Positions 22,480 through 34,539 of a DNA stretch of 64,000 nucleotides are shown here, one piece after another; the first letter of the stretch is position 1, and each line of letters starts with the position of its first letter. The notes beneath the pieces are model-generated. The model was not told where the DNA came from, did not search any database, and was given only the letters and a program-made list of their open reading frames with translations. A program made the translations under genes and the position numbers. The DNA lies in contig NC_064673.1 of assembly GCF_023278565.1 (NCBI RefSeq), positions 1,550,001-1,614,000 on the forward strand, in the 5' to 3' direction. The stretch is from Colletotrichum lupini. Its lineage: Eukaryota > Ascomycota > Sordariomycetes > Glomerellales > Glomerellaceae.

Positions 22480-25400
22480 AGTAGGGTAATAAAAAAAGTA
22501 ATACTATATTTATAAAAAGGATAGATATTAATTAAGTAACTACTCTAAGAAAGAGCGTGCTAAATCGTATAAATAGTATAGAAAGTCGAGGGTAATAAAC
22601 GGTAAAACTAGCCCTCGTTAGTTTAACTAATTCTTTATTATATATAAGGGTAGATCCGGGGGTATAGAACCTAGCGACGGTAGCTAAAGTAGTAGCCTAA
22701 AGTATATACCCCCTATAAAAGATTCGGAAAATAAGGAAGATCTTACCCCCTATACTAACGAATTAGATTATAACGAAATCGACGATATTAACTACTCTTT
22801 TTTCGCCCCGTTAGCCTCTAGAAAATATACGAGGCTAAACGAATAGAGGGTAGCGGAAGCTCTTAATAAATAAGCTTTTATTTATAAATAATAAGGGAAG
22901 GTCCCTTAGATAACGGATATAAAGGCGGCTAAAAAGGCGAATTTAATAGGGCCGAAGCCCATTCTTTTAATAATTAAGGAGAAGACGCTATTTCTCTCGA
23001 TATTTAAAAAAAAGGAATATAGTACTAAGTAAATCTAGGGGTAGCTAGAGGGGTCCTTTTTATATTACCTAGGTCCCTCGAATACTAAGCTCGTATAAGT
23101 ATTTTACGTAAGTAAAAGGTACGGCCTAGATAATTTCTATAGGATTATCCTAGATATTAGGGTATCGTAATAATTAACTAAAGGAAAAGGGTAATTTTAA
23201 GTACTATAAAAGATCGCGTTAGTAACGCTTAATACGTTAATAGCGGGTATTACGAGGATTAGTTTTAGCCTAAGTAAGGAAATCGTCGCCCTAAGTATAG
23301 TAAAAGTAGAGATATACTTCAGAACGATAACTTTTTATATTTTACTTATTAATACCTTATTTCTCTTATATTTAAAAGATATAGATCGACTAGGTATTAT
23401 ATTCGATAATACGAAGAATAGAATCTCTAGTAATAAGTATTTTAAAATAGTCGAACGACGATAGGGGTATACGTTTATAAAGCTTATTAATAACACGAAG
23501 TTAATTAATTACTTAACGGAAAGTGAGCTTAGAAAACTATACCGGAGATTCGGGTACTTATTAGTTACGAGGCTATATAACCTTTTAAAATAATTAAGTA
23601 ATAATAATATTAATATAGGGGCGCTAGAGTAGTTAATAAAAGTATACTACTAATACTAAATAAATACGCAAAGCCTACGTAAATTCAAGTTTAAATTGCG
23701 TAATAAGCTTAACTTTAACTAGGAAATAGTCGTTAATATTTTTTATTTAAATAGTCGGCTAGTACTATATATAATTAACGTAGCTATATCTTTCTAAGTA
23801 GGGCAATTCCTCCGAGATTTATAAGTAAAGATAGTATAAGTAGCCCTACGAAAAAGCTAGATTAATATATACTAGGGACCGCTAGACGGTATTAAAACCG
23901 ACGCTAGTACTAGCTTTAAGTCGGTAGAATTTAGGGATAATACGACGGCTTACGGTATATAGCTAAAGGTCGTACTCGTTAAAGCGCACTATAATATTAA
24001 AAAGGTAAAAAGGGCATATTAGTAATTAAAAAGGGCGTTTAGAATTATTAAAGAGGAAAATCCGGATTTTACTAACGACGAATGCCTCTAGATAGTACTT
24101 AAATACTATAACAATACTATAGGGCCTAACGGACTTATACTAATACTATTAGTATTTAGAGCATATTTAAGAACGACCTTAGCCTTATTACCGTTACTAA
24201 GCATAAGCTAACGAGCCCGAGTAGTTAAAAAAGTAATATAAGCATTACGTAAAGTAAGTATAAAAAAGTAAGTTAACGAGGTAATTACTATATATAATAA
24301 GCCCGATATAAGGGATAATTTAAATATACCGCTAAATTTAGATATACGAGTATAGTGCGAAATTACCTAATAGTAAACTAGGCTATATAAGTTAATTTTC
24401 GTTAACGAGCGCTCTTATATAGTTATAAGAAATCGTAACTAGCTACTCGAAGTATTAATTATAATAGTTAGACCGTACTATATAGATCCTAACGAGGTGA
24501 TTTCTAACTTATAAAAAAAAGAAGAGCTAGGGGAAACTATATAACCCGTAGCAGAGGTATAGGAAATTATCCTTAATAAAATCGTTATAGTAGTATTAAT
24601 AGACGACGAGGAAAAGAAAATTACTAAAAGGGTATTAATACTACCGGTAAGACGTCGTAAAAGACTACGACGGTAAGCCCTAACGCGGCAATTTATTACT
24701 AATAACGAAATAATTAATACTTTTTATATAATAAAAAAGAAAGCCGATTTTGAGCTAGCGGTTAAACTACGTAAAAAAAGCATAATCATAACTACTACAA
24801 AGCTATATAAGGGATTAGATCTTATTAAAATAAATACTCTTTATAATCGAGGGGTCTATTAATTTATCTTATATAACTTAGAAAAATATATAAACCTCTA
24901 TATATTTAAATTACGAATAGTTCGTAAGATTAAAGGGAAAGGAACACCCTAGCCGTACGAGAAGTTTAGATATATAATTTAGGGGTACGGCGACGTTAAA
25001 AAAGCGACGCTACTTATATAATTACCTACTATATAGCGCTATAGCTAACGATTAATAATAATACTAATAGTATCGCTATAGAAAAAGGGATACGAGATTT
25101 AGAGCCGTAATATTACCTAGGCCTATACCTAATCGGCTATAGGGCTTATAAAGAAAATCCTAGCCTATTTACCGAAGGAAATAGCTAGTAAGTACTTAGA
25201 AAGTACGATTATTAAAGTACTTAAGCTACTATATAGGCTCGTAGAATCGGGTACTTATTCGTAGGCTACTTACTACGATTTTTATATTAATTAACTATTA
25301 ATAGTTACTTCTATATACGAACCGTGCTTATTAGTTACGGAGTACGAAGGTAACTAATTTAGGATTATTAAAATATAGACCGACGATATATTAAGCCTAT

Positions 25401-26300
25401 TTAATATTAACTTTATAAAAAAGGAGGATAAGGAGCTCTAAAAAGCGGGCTTCGTAGCGAAGCTAAAAGAGGTCTTTATAATAAATACCCCCCTAGTATT
25501 TAACGGCGGGATTTTTATAATCGAAAGGGAAACTGTCGTTTTTTAGTAAAAGGGGTAGGGTAAGAAGATTAACCTCATTAATCTAAATATAACTAATATT
25601 AAGAAGCGGTATAAAGCTAAGCTCGCGCGAGGGGTATATATTATAAGTATTTATTAACCTAAGGCGACTTTTAACTATACTAAGGTAGCGTAGGCTATAA
25701 ATCTAACTAAATAAGACGTCGAGGTACTTAATAAGCGGCTTAAGTAGTAATAAACGAATCTCGATCGAGGTCTTATTTACTACCTAATTAACCTTACGAC
25801 TAGTAAGCTCTACGTCTTCGTTAATAGGTTATTTATAAATAATAACGACCTTACTTCGTAATTAGGGTATATTATTATCCTAGCTAACGAGAGTATAAGC
25901 GAGAGCGAATTCACTATATATAGTAATATAATCTACTACTCGTTAATTAAAAGTAAGCGGGTAATAAGAAGTGTATTAGCGTTAGATAACTATAGTATAG
26001 TTAATAGTATTAACCTCTCCTACGCGATTTTAACGACGCTAAAAAAGATTACCAATCGAATTAGCCTTTTACTTATTCTAATAGTTATTTATATAGATTC
26101 TTACTCGCTATACGAATGCCTTATTAAATTAGGAACGACGAAGGAAAAAAGGCTTATAATCGATATTATAGCCCTTAAGTAATCGTATAAAAGGCGTAAG
26201 ATATTTAAGATTTATTAGATTAATAGTAAAAATAACCTCGCAAACGCTTTTATAAAAGTAGTACTAAATAAGGGATTAGAGTAATTTGTAGGTAGCGGAA
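22480..26300 (+). pseudogene. Copia B polyprotein remnant (zinc knuckle region, integrase, RT, RNase H)
   Basis: No open frame survives, but the translation is legible when TAG/TAA are read as former CAG/CAA. At about 23515 an LTESELRKLYRRFG-like segment marks the start of the integrase (its HHCC zinc-binding region), followed by an integrase core up to about 24500. Near 26120-26200 the RNase H signature LIKLGTTKEKR appears, then the NNLANAFIKVVLNKGLE end. These are motifs of fungal Copia polyproteins. Dozens of RIP-type nonsense changes make it a dead remnant. Confidence 0.8.
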
Positions 26301-26442
26301 AAGTTATTATATAAATAAAGGGATAGGTTATATAAAAAGAGTAGAGAAAAGGGGGAAAAGGAGACGACTTAGTAAACGGGCCCGAGGTCGAATTATACCT
26401 CTAATTATAATAGTTAAATTAATAAAAGAAAGAGAAAGTTAG

Positions 26443-26647
26443 TATCGGATTAGAAGTCTAATTCGACCGCGGTATATAGCCGACTACGTAGGGGCTAATT
26501 AGGGGCCCTATTTACGATTATCGTAGCTAGCCTAACCTACGGTTAGAACCTCCTTTTTATATTTACTACGTAGATATTTATATAGTTTAATTAATCTCTT
26601 CGTTAACTACGGTTCGAACTAACTACCCTATAATAAGGATACTAATA
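26443..26647 (+). repeat. 3' LTR of Copia B
   Basis: Homologous over its whole length to 19613-19817. It starts TATCGGATTAG (TG changed to TA) and ends GGATACTAATA. A hAT-type MITE begins one base after its end, separating the LTR from its target duplication. Confidence 0.88.
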
Positions 26648-26648
26648 G

Positions 26649-27091
26649 TAGCGCACATACCCATTCAAATTAATTAAACAAATAAGTCAAACAAACAGTT
26701 AAATATAGGAATTTCAGCGAGTCAAACAATCAAATATTCTAGCCCGTATATTTGATATATTTAATCAAATCTAGAATCTAAGGGTGGACCCGAATATACC
26801 AATAATATACCGAGAAAATACGGAAAAAAGGGGCCGCCCGGACCCGGATTCGAACACCGGACCTCCGGAATTAAAGTGGAGCCGCCCCAAAAAATTCGGC
26901 GCGTACGGCGCCGCATCCACTAACTATACCATTTACTCGTCTAATATTCAGCTTCACTCTGTGATAACTTAGCAGTCAAATCAATTAAATATTTGTCAAA
27001 TTTATCAAACAATCAAATATGGCGCGAGAAATCAGCCAAACAATCAAATATGAACCTCATATTTGATTTGTTTGTTTGGGTATAAGCGCTG
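26649..27091. mobile_element. hAT-type MITE (443 bases)
   Basis: The ends form inverted repeats, TAGCGCACATACCC on the left and GGGTATAAGCGCTG on the right (reverse complement CAGCGCTTATACCC). The CAG-x-G start is typical of hAT elements. Perfect 8-base target duplications ACTAATAG flank it (26641-26648, 27092-27099), the hAT length. No coding capacity is seen. The subterminal regions carry several copies of AACAATCAAATAT in both orientations, as expected of transposase-binding subterminal repeats. A tRNA-like segment occupies the centre. Composition is AT-rich, but CA/TG are retained, so it has been RIPed far less than Copia B and is probably younger. Confidence 0.75.
26838..26940 (-). other. 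tRNA-like fossil inside the MITE
   Basis: On the minus strand an A-box-like segment (TGGTATAGTTAGTGG, 26918-26932) precedes a perfect B box (GGTGTTCGAATCC, about 26846-26858) with a CCGG..CCGG stem around it. The spacing would require an intron-like insert of about 30 bases, and the acceptor stem halves do not pair. It is therefore a tRNA-derived or tRNA-resembling fossil, not a working gene. Confidence 0.35.
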
Positions 27092-27103
27092 ACTAATAGT
27101 AGT

Positions 27104-27687
27104 ATTCGGGCCTTTAAGTAAATGTCTGCTGATCGGCTTTGCACCCGAGGAGCCGTGCATATTGATACCGATAACATGAATTAGATACAGGAATAGTACC
27201 TTGCATTCCGTATAGGTCGGTGGATTGCATGAGATTCTGAGGCCTAGTGTGATGAATGTGAGAAAAAGGCACTATTTCCATGCTAAGAGCCCGGCCTCGG
27301 TCCGGCGTCTTGTGCCGATCGCCTAAGACACCGAGGTGTCTTGGGAGATGGACAAATCCGTATAATCCCATTGGCTCTCCGCACTTTTGCTCCAAATGCC
27401 GAAAGCCGTCAATATCTCGATAAAAGACCTAGCTGCTTCGCGTTCTTCAACATTATTCGTTGTGATTTACTCAAGAGTCGTTAGGGTAAAACGCTGTAAA
27501 TTTGTTCTCGTGGTTGCTCGTCCTCAAAAGGAAGCAGGCTCCGTGTCCTACCGAAGCAATGACCGTCGGGCCTGCCCTATCTAGCGATTCATACTATGTT
27601 CAGTTCAGAACATCGGCGGCTTGAATACCTTGCGTCTGAACTCTCTTCCCAGTATTGACAACCACGAAATTCTCAGGTCTCGCTCAG
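27104..27687. promoter_or_regulatory. Upstream region of the second transporter
   Basis: 584 bases of unique sequence between the right target duplication of Copia B and the transporter start. It contains no recognisable gene; short open frames on both strands look accidental. Without Copia B and the MITE it would be continuous with the sulfatase 3' region, leaving about 0.7 kb between the two genes. Confidence 0.5.
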
Positions 27688-29513
27688 ATGGACAGCGATA
27701 ATTACGACTCCCAGTCGGGCGATGACGCCGAGAAGTATTCCGTGCCTTCGGCATGGCCACCCACCGACCGGGATTCCTTCGAGGTATCTTTTAATGGGAT
27801 CGACGACCCTTTTTGCCCACACAGCATGTCACTGTTTCGGAAGTGGGCCATCGTTACAATACTGTGCAATGTAACGATTTGCGTGTAAGTAGAACCCCCC
27901 GAAGGCAGCCTCTAGTCTATTCCAAATGTAGCTGATACTGACCATCGCATCATCCAGTACCTGCACTAGCTCAGCATACACATCCACATACACCCAGATG
28001 AATGCCGAATTTGGCACATCATCCCTTGTCTCCACTCTCGGACTGTCAACGTTCCTCTTGGGTATTGCCTTCGGGCCACCAATGATCAGTCCTTTGAGTG
28101 AGTATTACGGACGACGTCCCATCTACCTCGGGACATGGTCTCTTTTCATCCTTTCGACAATTCCATCAGCAGTTGCAAAGAACATTCAAACCATACTGGT
28201 TACTCGATTCTTCAGTGGTGCCTTTGGCGGTACCTTCCTCTCAGTGTCAGGAGGGACCGTGGGCGACATCTTCCTACCACACCAAATCCAACACCCCATG
28301 TCTCTCGTGTCGCTAGTGCCGTTCATGGGGCCTTGCGTGGGCCCAATAGTCGGCGGATTCATCAACTACAACATCAATTGGCGATGGACCTATTATATCA
28401 TGATCATCTGGTCTTCGATTTTGATGGCCATTATTGTATTTTTCACGCCCGAGACCTTTCATCCAATCAGGTTATACATGAAGGCCAAGCACCTCCGCCA
28501 GCAAACTGGCGATGACCGGTATAGAGCGCCGATGGAGAAGAAGAGCGGAGATGTTCAGCCGTCGAAGGCTTCCATCATAGCAGCCTCCATGCTACGACCC
28601 TTACAGTTCAACTTCTTGGAGCCTATGTGCCTCTGCCTTAACGTATACTCGGCAATCTTGCTGGCTATACTGTACTTGTTCTTCCTGGCGTTCCCGCGCC
28701 TCTTCCGAACGGAGTATGGGATGAACCTATGGCAAGGTGGTCTTACATTTCTTGGCATTACTGTAGGCATGTGCTTGGCTGCAGCATCATCACCAGTCTG
28801 GTCCAACATCCGCACGCGACTTGTGGAGAAGCACGGGACTAGTGAGCCGGAGTTCCGATTACCGCCGGCTATGTTGGGCGGGTTCCTGATACCGATCGGG
28901 TTATTCTGGTTCGGCTGGACGATAAGTCCCAATATCCATTGGATAGTACCAATCATCGGCTCCGGCGTCTTCGGCTGCGGGTAAGTCTATTGACTCCAAT
29001 GAACATGCAAAAATTTATTGGAGAGGCCTAAATTCTCTCATTCCTTCACACTTATCATCTCATCGGAGACAAGGAAGTTCTTTGTCAGATGAAAGCTAAT
29101 CGGTCCAATGCTACAGAACGGTTCTAGCCTTTACTGGCATTTATACCTTCCTCGTACGTTGAAGATGTGTCTTTCTATCTCAAGAGTTTCTTTTACTGAC
29201 CACACTTTCAGATTGATGCGTATGCAAAGTATTCTGCATCGGCACTGGCGTCTAATGGACTGACTAGGTGCCTGTTCTCTGGTAAGTCTTGTTTTCTCAA
29301 TAAGCCACGAGCCTTTCAGTTCTCTAACTCTGTACGATTTCAGCTGCGTTTCCATTATTTGGCGTGCAGATGTATGACAGACTCGGTCACCAGTGGGCAA
29401 CAAGTCTTCTTGCATTCCTTACAGTTGCTATGATGCCCTTCCCTTGGCTGTTCTTCAAGTACGGCAATGCTTTAAGGGGGAAGAGTAAGTTCGCGCTCCA
29501 TGACAAGATGTAG
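27688..29513 (+). CDS. Major facilitator superfamily transporter, DHA1 drug:H+ antiporter type
   Basis: A 498-residue, 12-helix plasma-membrane antiporter in five exons: 27688-27884, 27958-28980, 29117-29153, 29212-29281 and 29344-29513. All junctions keep frame. The start at 27688 is the first ATG ([13 protein letters not shown]); the open frame upstream has only TTG. Landmarks are [21 protein letters not shown] in helix 1, [17 protein letters not shown] (motif A, loop 2-3), [14 protein letters not shown] (motif C, the antiporter signature), [12 protein letters not shown] and [10 protein letters not shown]. It converges with the disrupted secreted-protein gene (140 bases between stops). Before the 29 kb insertion it lay about 2 kb from the polyketide synthase, so export of a polyketide is a reasonable guess. 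Confidence 0.93.
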
Positions 29514-29652
29514 AGTCTCAGAGAAAGTCCTAGAATATATATATGGATGTTACATACTTGCGCATTGGCGGCTTTATAATTCCTGATTTTGGCTTTGTCG
29601 TGGGAATAATATTCCAAGCTACCTTAGTATTATGTCCTCGCCATAAATTCAT

Positions 29653-29969
29653 TCACGGCAGTGCATTCTCTTGGAATAGCCCCTCTATATATCCTCTCGT
29701 GTCTTGGATATCACACCCTGCAAGAACCCATCCATCTGGACTTTGAGCAGCCGGCGCTCCTGCTGAGACCCGGGGAGGTTGAGTGGGGTTTTCCTCACTA
29801 GTGTCACACAAGGCCGGCAGAAGTCTCATCGCGTAACTATTGTGGTCCTTGGTCTCGTTGTGAAGATACTGCAAGACGATCGCCATGTGATTTGCGTCTC
29901 CCAGTTCCAAAGTTGGTGCTGGCTTTCCGGTGAACTCCTCGACTAAGATGTCGCGAACACGAGAATAAG
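29653..29969 (-). pseudogene. Secreted protein gene, 3' exon (separated by the transposon island)
   Basis: The last exon of the gene starting at 60115. The acceptor is CACTAACACTCTTCTGTTAG|C, with a good branch site, at 29970. Joining T from the upstream exon to CT gives PRSYSRVRDILVEEFTGKP and an uninterrupted frame through LELGDANHMAIVLQYLHNE to LFQENALP-stop. The frame, branch site and acceptor on this side, and the donor on the far side, all fit one gene. The family is not recognised. It has no premature stops, unlike the other exon. Confidence 0.7.
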
Positions 29970-29998
29970 CTAACAGAAGAGTGTTAGTGATCTAGTCC

Positions 29999-30223
29999 TG
30001 TTGGATTACGAGGCAGAAAAGGGGCCCTATTAGGTAGTTAGGTAGGGGTAGTAGGTAGGCAGTCTGGGCCCGTGTAGACGGACCCTTCTACCTACCTATA
30101 CCCACTAAGGGACCGCGGGCTCTACCTACGATCTTCCCCTCTTATATATACGCAATAGACCTATACTAACCTATTAACCTAGTTATAACTAAAAGGTCTA
30201 ACTTACTTATATATATACTAATA
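29999..30223 (+). repeat. 5' LTR of Copia A
   Basis: Begins TGTTGGATTACGAGGCAG and ends ATATATACTAATA. Preceded by AGTCC. The outer part keeps TGTTGG, GGCAG and TCTGGGCCCGTG, while the inner end has lost CA/TG. Confidence 0.9.
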
Positions 30224-30229
30224 CTAATT

Positions 30230-31276
30230 CCCCCCGACAGAGCAATCCGCCAGGGCCGTACCGTATATTACGTATTAAGGAAAACTAAGTATATTGCGCT
30301 CTATACCTAATTATTAATTAAAACCCCCGACCTTCCGCCGCTTCTAGCTGTCTAAAGGGCGAGCTATACTTACTCTAACGTATATAAGACCTCTTAGTAC
30401 TAACCCGCGTAAGTAACTAAATCCCGTATTATATACTCCTTTTTATTAAAAGTTAAGGGGCCCCTTATATATTCCTTTATATTTATAATATAGCTTATAT
30501 TAGAGGGATTTTTAGTTTTATAAGATATAATTTCTAAACTAGCGTCGATATACTAAATTTTAATATCCGTATTAGCCTAGTTATTTATAATATTTATATT
30601 ATTACTTAGCTAAATTCCGTATTATTAAAAAGTACTTTATTAATCCTTAAGCATATTTATATTAGTTATAATAACTATAGTATTAAGCTAGCTAAGGGCG
30701 CCTAGCCCGAGAGGGGTAGACTTATTAATAGGCATTTTTAGCTTATTAATTACTGACTATATACTAAGAGACTATTTAGGTAGTAGTTTATATATTAATA
30801 AGTTTATTTAGTAAATTTATTTAGTAGATTTATTTAGTAGATTTATTTAGTTTAAATAAAGAGTAGCTTTAGGTAATATTAGAAATAATAAGGATAAAAA
30901 GAATTTTTATAAGCTCTAATATATAAATATTAGCTTATTTAGCCTTTTTTTTAGAACCCTCTATATTATTATCAAAGTTTAAAACTTCTATAGTTAAGGG
31001 CCGCTTCTAATTATTATAGCCGATTATTATAGCTAATTATTACGGCCGACCTCTATTATTAACCTTTTTAACTAGTACTACCGTAAGGTAGCTTACTTAT
31101 TCTAAATTATATAATAGTTTTTATATTAAAATTATTATATTACGTTAAGCATATACTTAGGGTATATTATACGTATTATATAATTAAAAAGTATACTATA
31201 TTATATAATTTTCTTTAAAAGCGTAATCCCGTTAAGGTCGATCTTTTGCGCCTATAAAGCCGAAAAAGAAAACTAC
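30230..31276 (+). mobile_element. Element F copy 1: full-length SINE-like / non-LTR element
   Basis: A 1,047-base unit beginning CCCCCCGACAGAGCAATCCGCC and ending AAAGAAAACTAC. An 18-base direct repeat flanks it, TATATACTAATACTAATT at 30212-30229 and 31277-31294, made from the inner LTR edge of Copia A. It is homologous over its whole length to 54469-55538, and its last ~310 bases to 46301-46611. No reading frame or polymerase motif is legible. It carries four tandem TTTATTTAGTA-like units where copy 2 has two. Long, variable-length duplications and a 5'-truncated relative point to target-primed reverse transcription. Confidence 0.7.
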
Positions 31277-31299
31277 TATATACTAATACTAATTAATAA

Positions 31300-33937
31300 T
31301 TAAATTATATATATATTTTTACCGTAAGTTAGTAAGGATATAATTATTAAAAAAAATAGCCTCGACTTACTTTACTAGCTATTTTAACTTATTAACTTAG
31401 TTTTATTTATTTAATGAATAATAAACGGCCTAGTTTATACTACTTTAACTCTCCTCTATTATTACTAATTAATAACTAATTAACTAATTATAGGCTATTA
31501 AGAGTGCGCTTTATTATATATAATCTCTTTTATTAAGGCTATTATTATAAAAGGATTAACTACTTTATTACTATTATTAACCTCGTTTCTATTATTAGTA
31601 CTATTTTTATTAACCTTATTATAACTACTAATTTCCCTTAGATTAAGCCGCTTATAGAAAAATCTATTTTAAATGTATTATAGCTAAGTACTATTTTAAA
31701 TTAATAATAGGTAAGAAGAGATTAATTACTAAGAGATTAATTTAATAATCGCTAGCGTATTAGTACTTAGTAATAATAAGACCTTTAGAATTATAAGTAC
31801 GTTAATAATAAATTTTTTATTAATAGCGAAGTATTTTAAAATATTAAGAAAAGGAAAAGATCTCGATAGTAATAGTAGTAGGGATCTATTTGATATTATT
31901 AATAAATCTACCTCTTTTTAACCTAATAAAAGCTTTAAAACTAAATTAATAAAAATAAAGTACGAAAAAGTATTAAAAAGAATTGCTAATTAGTAGCTAA
32001 CGGAATCCTCTATTTATTATTAGAAATACGGTTATAAAAGGCCTTTTTTCTCTTTTTATAATCTTTTACTAATTTTAATAACTTTCTATTTATATATCTT
32101 ATTAAAGGAGCAGAATTTTCTAATTAATAATAGTAGCCCGCTTACTACTATTAAAACAACCGCTATAACTAACTTATTACTCCTTTTAACCTAACTAACG
32201 TTATATTATAATTATAATATAATAATTACTTTTTATAATAGTTTTTTACTATATAACTTACCTTATAAATATATTATAATAATTATTAGCCTTAATAATA
32301 AGTAAGAAGGGTGTAATAATTAGTTAATATTACCTCTAGCTTATTTATATTCTTAAGTTATAGAACTATACTTAATTCTAATTTATTAATAGGACTATAT
32401 TAACCTAACTTAATAGGGCTTATTTAATATTATACCTACTCTTATTAATAATAAAAAGCTTAATACTTTTATTTTTTGTATAATAAAATATTATTATTAA
32501 AATAGCCTAATAAGCAAGGAGCTATAAAAGGATTCTAAAACCGATTTTTAAAGCTAGGAGGTAAGGGATTTTTCAAAAGTAAAAAGTATAATTCTTAAAA
32601 AACTAAGAAACTTCTTTATAAATAATAGTATTAACTTAATAATTAAAGATCGTAATTAAATAATAGAAAAGATCGCTAGTACCCTTAATACTTAATACTT
32701 CCCTACTTAGACTTCTAAGGAGATCGTAGTTTATTATAGCTATACTAAATATTTTAATATATTATATTACGATTTTTATTTCTTTTATTTACTACTTTTA
32801 TAGTTAGTAAATACTAATGATCTTATTTAATAAGTTAGAGAGATAGTAAGGGAATCTATATAACCCTAACTCGCTTAATCTTAGTAATTAAAATTCTAAC
32901 CTTAGCTTTATTATTAACTAACCGACTTACTACCTCTTTAAAAAAGAAAAACAAAAAACTAGAAAATAGAATTATTATTACTTAATAACAAAATCTATCC
33001 CGTCAAATACTATATTTTAATATAAAAACTAAAGACGATATTATACTTAATACTTATTAATTAATTAACCTTACTAAGCTCTATAATAATAAAAATAAAT
33101 ATAATAATAAGAAGTACGATATTTTTAATAAAAAGCTTCGGATTTTTAAAGTACTATACTAACGGGTAGAAATTAGTAAACGATACTATTTTAGTACTTT
33201 TCTAAATATACTTAAGGGAAGGGCATTAACTTTTTATTTTAATTAACTTAATAATACCTCTAACCCGCTTAGCTTTAATATAATATACTAAAAGACTTAA
33301 AAATACTTCGAACCGCTTATAAATTATTAAAACTACCTTACTAAGCTCTATAACTTCTATTAATACTCTATAGTTTACGAGAACCTAAGTAAATCGAATT
33401 AATAAATTTTATAAGTATTAATTAACCGTATTATAATCCTCTATAAAGTACTAGTTACTTAAAGATCTATTTTTAATATAAATAACTAACTCCTTTATTA
33501 TATAAGTAGTATATTAAAATATAAACTTATTATACTTAACCTAGTACTTATATTTATTACTATTTATTATTAGCTTAATATTTTAATTAATATCATAAAA
33601 AGAGAGCGTAATTATAATAAGTAATAATAATATTTTTAAAATAAAGCTTATAATAAAAAGGTCCTTATTACTTACTAAACTAACCGTACTTATAATAGCT
33701 TTAGTAAAAAGACCCGATTTAATAAGTAAAACTAACGTAGCCGCGGTATTATTAATAAAAAGTATTTTATTTATTATAAAACCGGCTATTAATTAACTAA
33801 GTATTTAAAAAAAAAGCGACGTTAAGTATATAAAAAGTATAAAAATAATAAGAAAAGAAATAAAAGATCTATACTAAGCTTATACTTATAGTTCCTTATT
33901 TTTTATAAAGGAACCGCCCTTACTAATAATAACGATA
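31300..33937 (+). pseudogene. Copia A gag remnant with zinc knuckle
   Basis: RIP-mutated gag region of Copia A. A zinc-knuckle relic is legible at about 33760-33840 (KYFIYYKTGY, then LTKY, with Cys codons changed to Tyr codons). This matches the CFVCGKxGC..TKH motif of fungal Copia gag. The reading is interrupted at 33946 by the MULE and resumes with the protease at about 53961. Confidence 0.65.
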
Positions 33938-33946
33938 ATAATAATA

Positions 33947-34023
33947 GGAATCAATATACGGGCGTCGCAAATTAATATACGGGCATCGCTCTTATACGGG
34001 CGTTGCTATTTTACTTTTTAATT
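33947..34023 (+). repeat. Left terminal inverted repeat of MULE D
   Basis: It pairs with 53884-53960. Inside, the unit ATTAATATACGGGC(G/A)TCG occurs twice in a row, and a third, shorter TTATACGGGCGTTGC follows. A related left end is found at 50382. Confidence 0.78.
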
Positions 34024-34539
34024 AGTCTAAAAAAAATTATTAATATAATTAAATTTTATGAAATACTTATAAAGTATCCTAAGCCTTTATTCTTTTACTC
34101 CCTTTATACTTAGGTTATATTATAAAGCCTCGAAGTTTAACTTATAGTATTTACTTATAATAGCTTTTATAATTAAAGTTAGAAACGTTCTTTAAAACTA
34201 ATTTTAAAATAATACCCTTATTAAAACACTTCTCTCTTTATAAGAACGATTATTAATTAATTATAGCCTCTTATTATTATCTAGTTAATTATTATTATCT
34301 CCCTCTTTAAAAAGTAGCTACCCTAATATTAGCTAATTTTATAAAGTTAATAATTTTAAAAAATAGCGTAATTTTATTACTAAGCTCTTAATTAATATAT
34401 TATAAAATATATAACTTTTTATAAACGATTACTTTAATATAAAGCTTATATTATAGCTTACTTATTATTTCTTTAAGAGAATAATAAAAACCTAGCGGAC
34501 TACCCTTTTATAACTTTTTTTAAAATATAACCCCTTTCT

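Larger units (their letters stand above)
19613..27098 (+). mobile_element. Copia B: complete but RIP-degraded Copia retrotransposon (interrupted at its 3' edge by a MITE)
   Basis: A 7.0 kb LTR retrotransposon with 205-base LTRs (19613-19817, 26443-26647). The target duplication GTAGT stands at 19608-19612 and reappears at 27099-27103, once the hAT MITE at 26649-27091 and its duplication are removed. Order along the plus strand is gag-like region, protease region, integrase (about 23500-24650), reverse transcriptase and RNase H (about 25990-26290). This integrase-before-RT order defines Copia. CA and TG are almost absent throughout and in-frame TAG/TAA are frequent, so no protein can be made. 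The polypurine tract AGAAAGAGAAAG precedes the 3' LTR. Confidence 0.9.
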
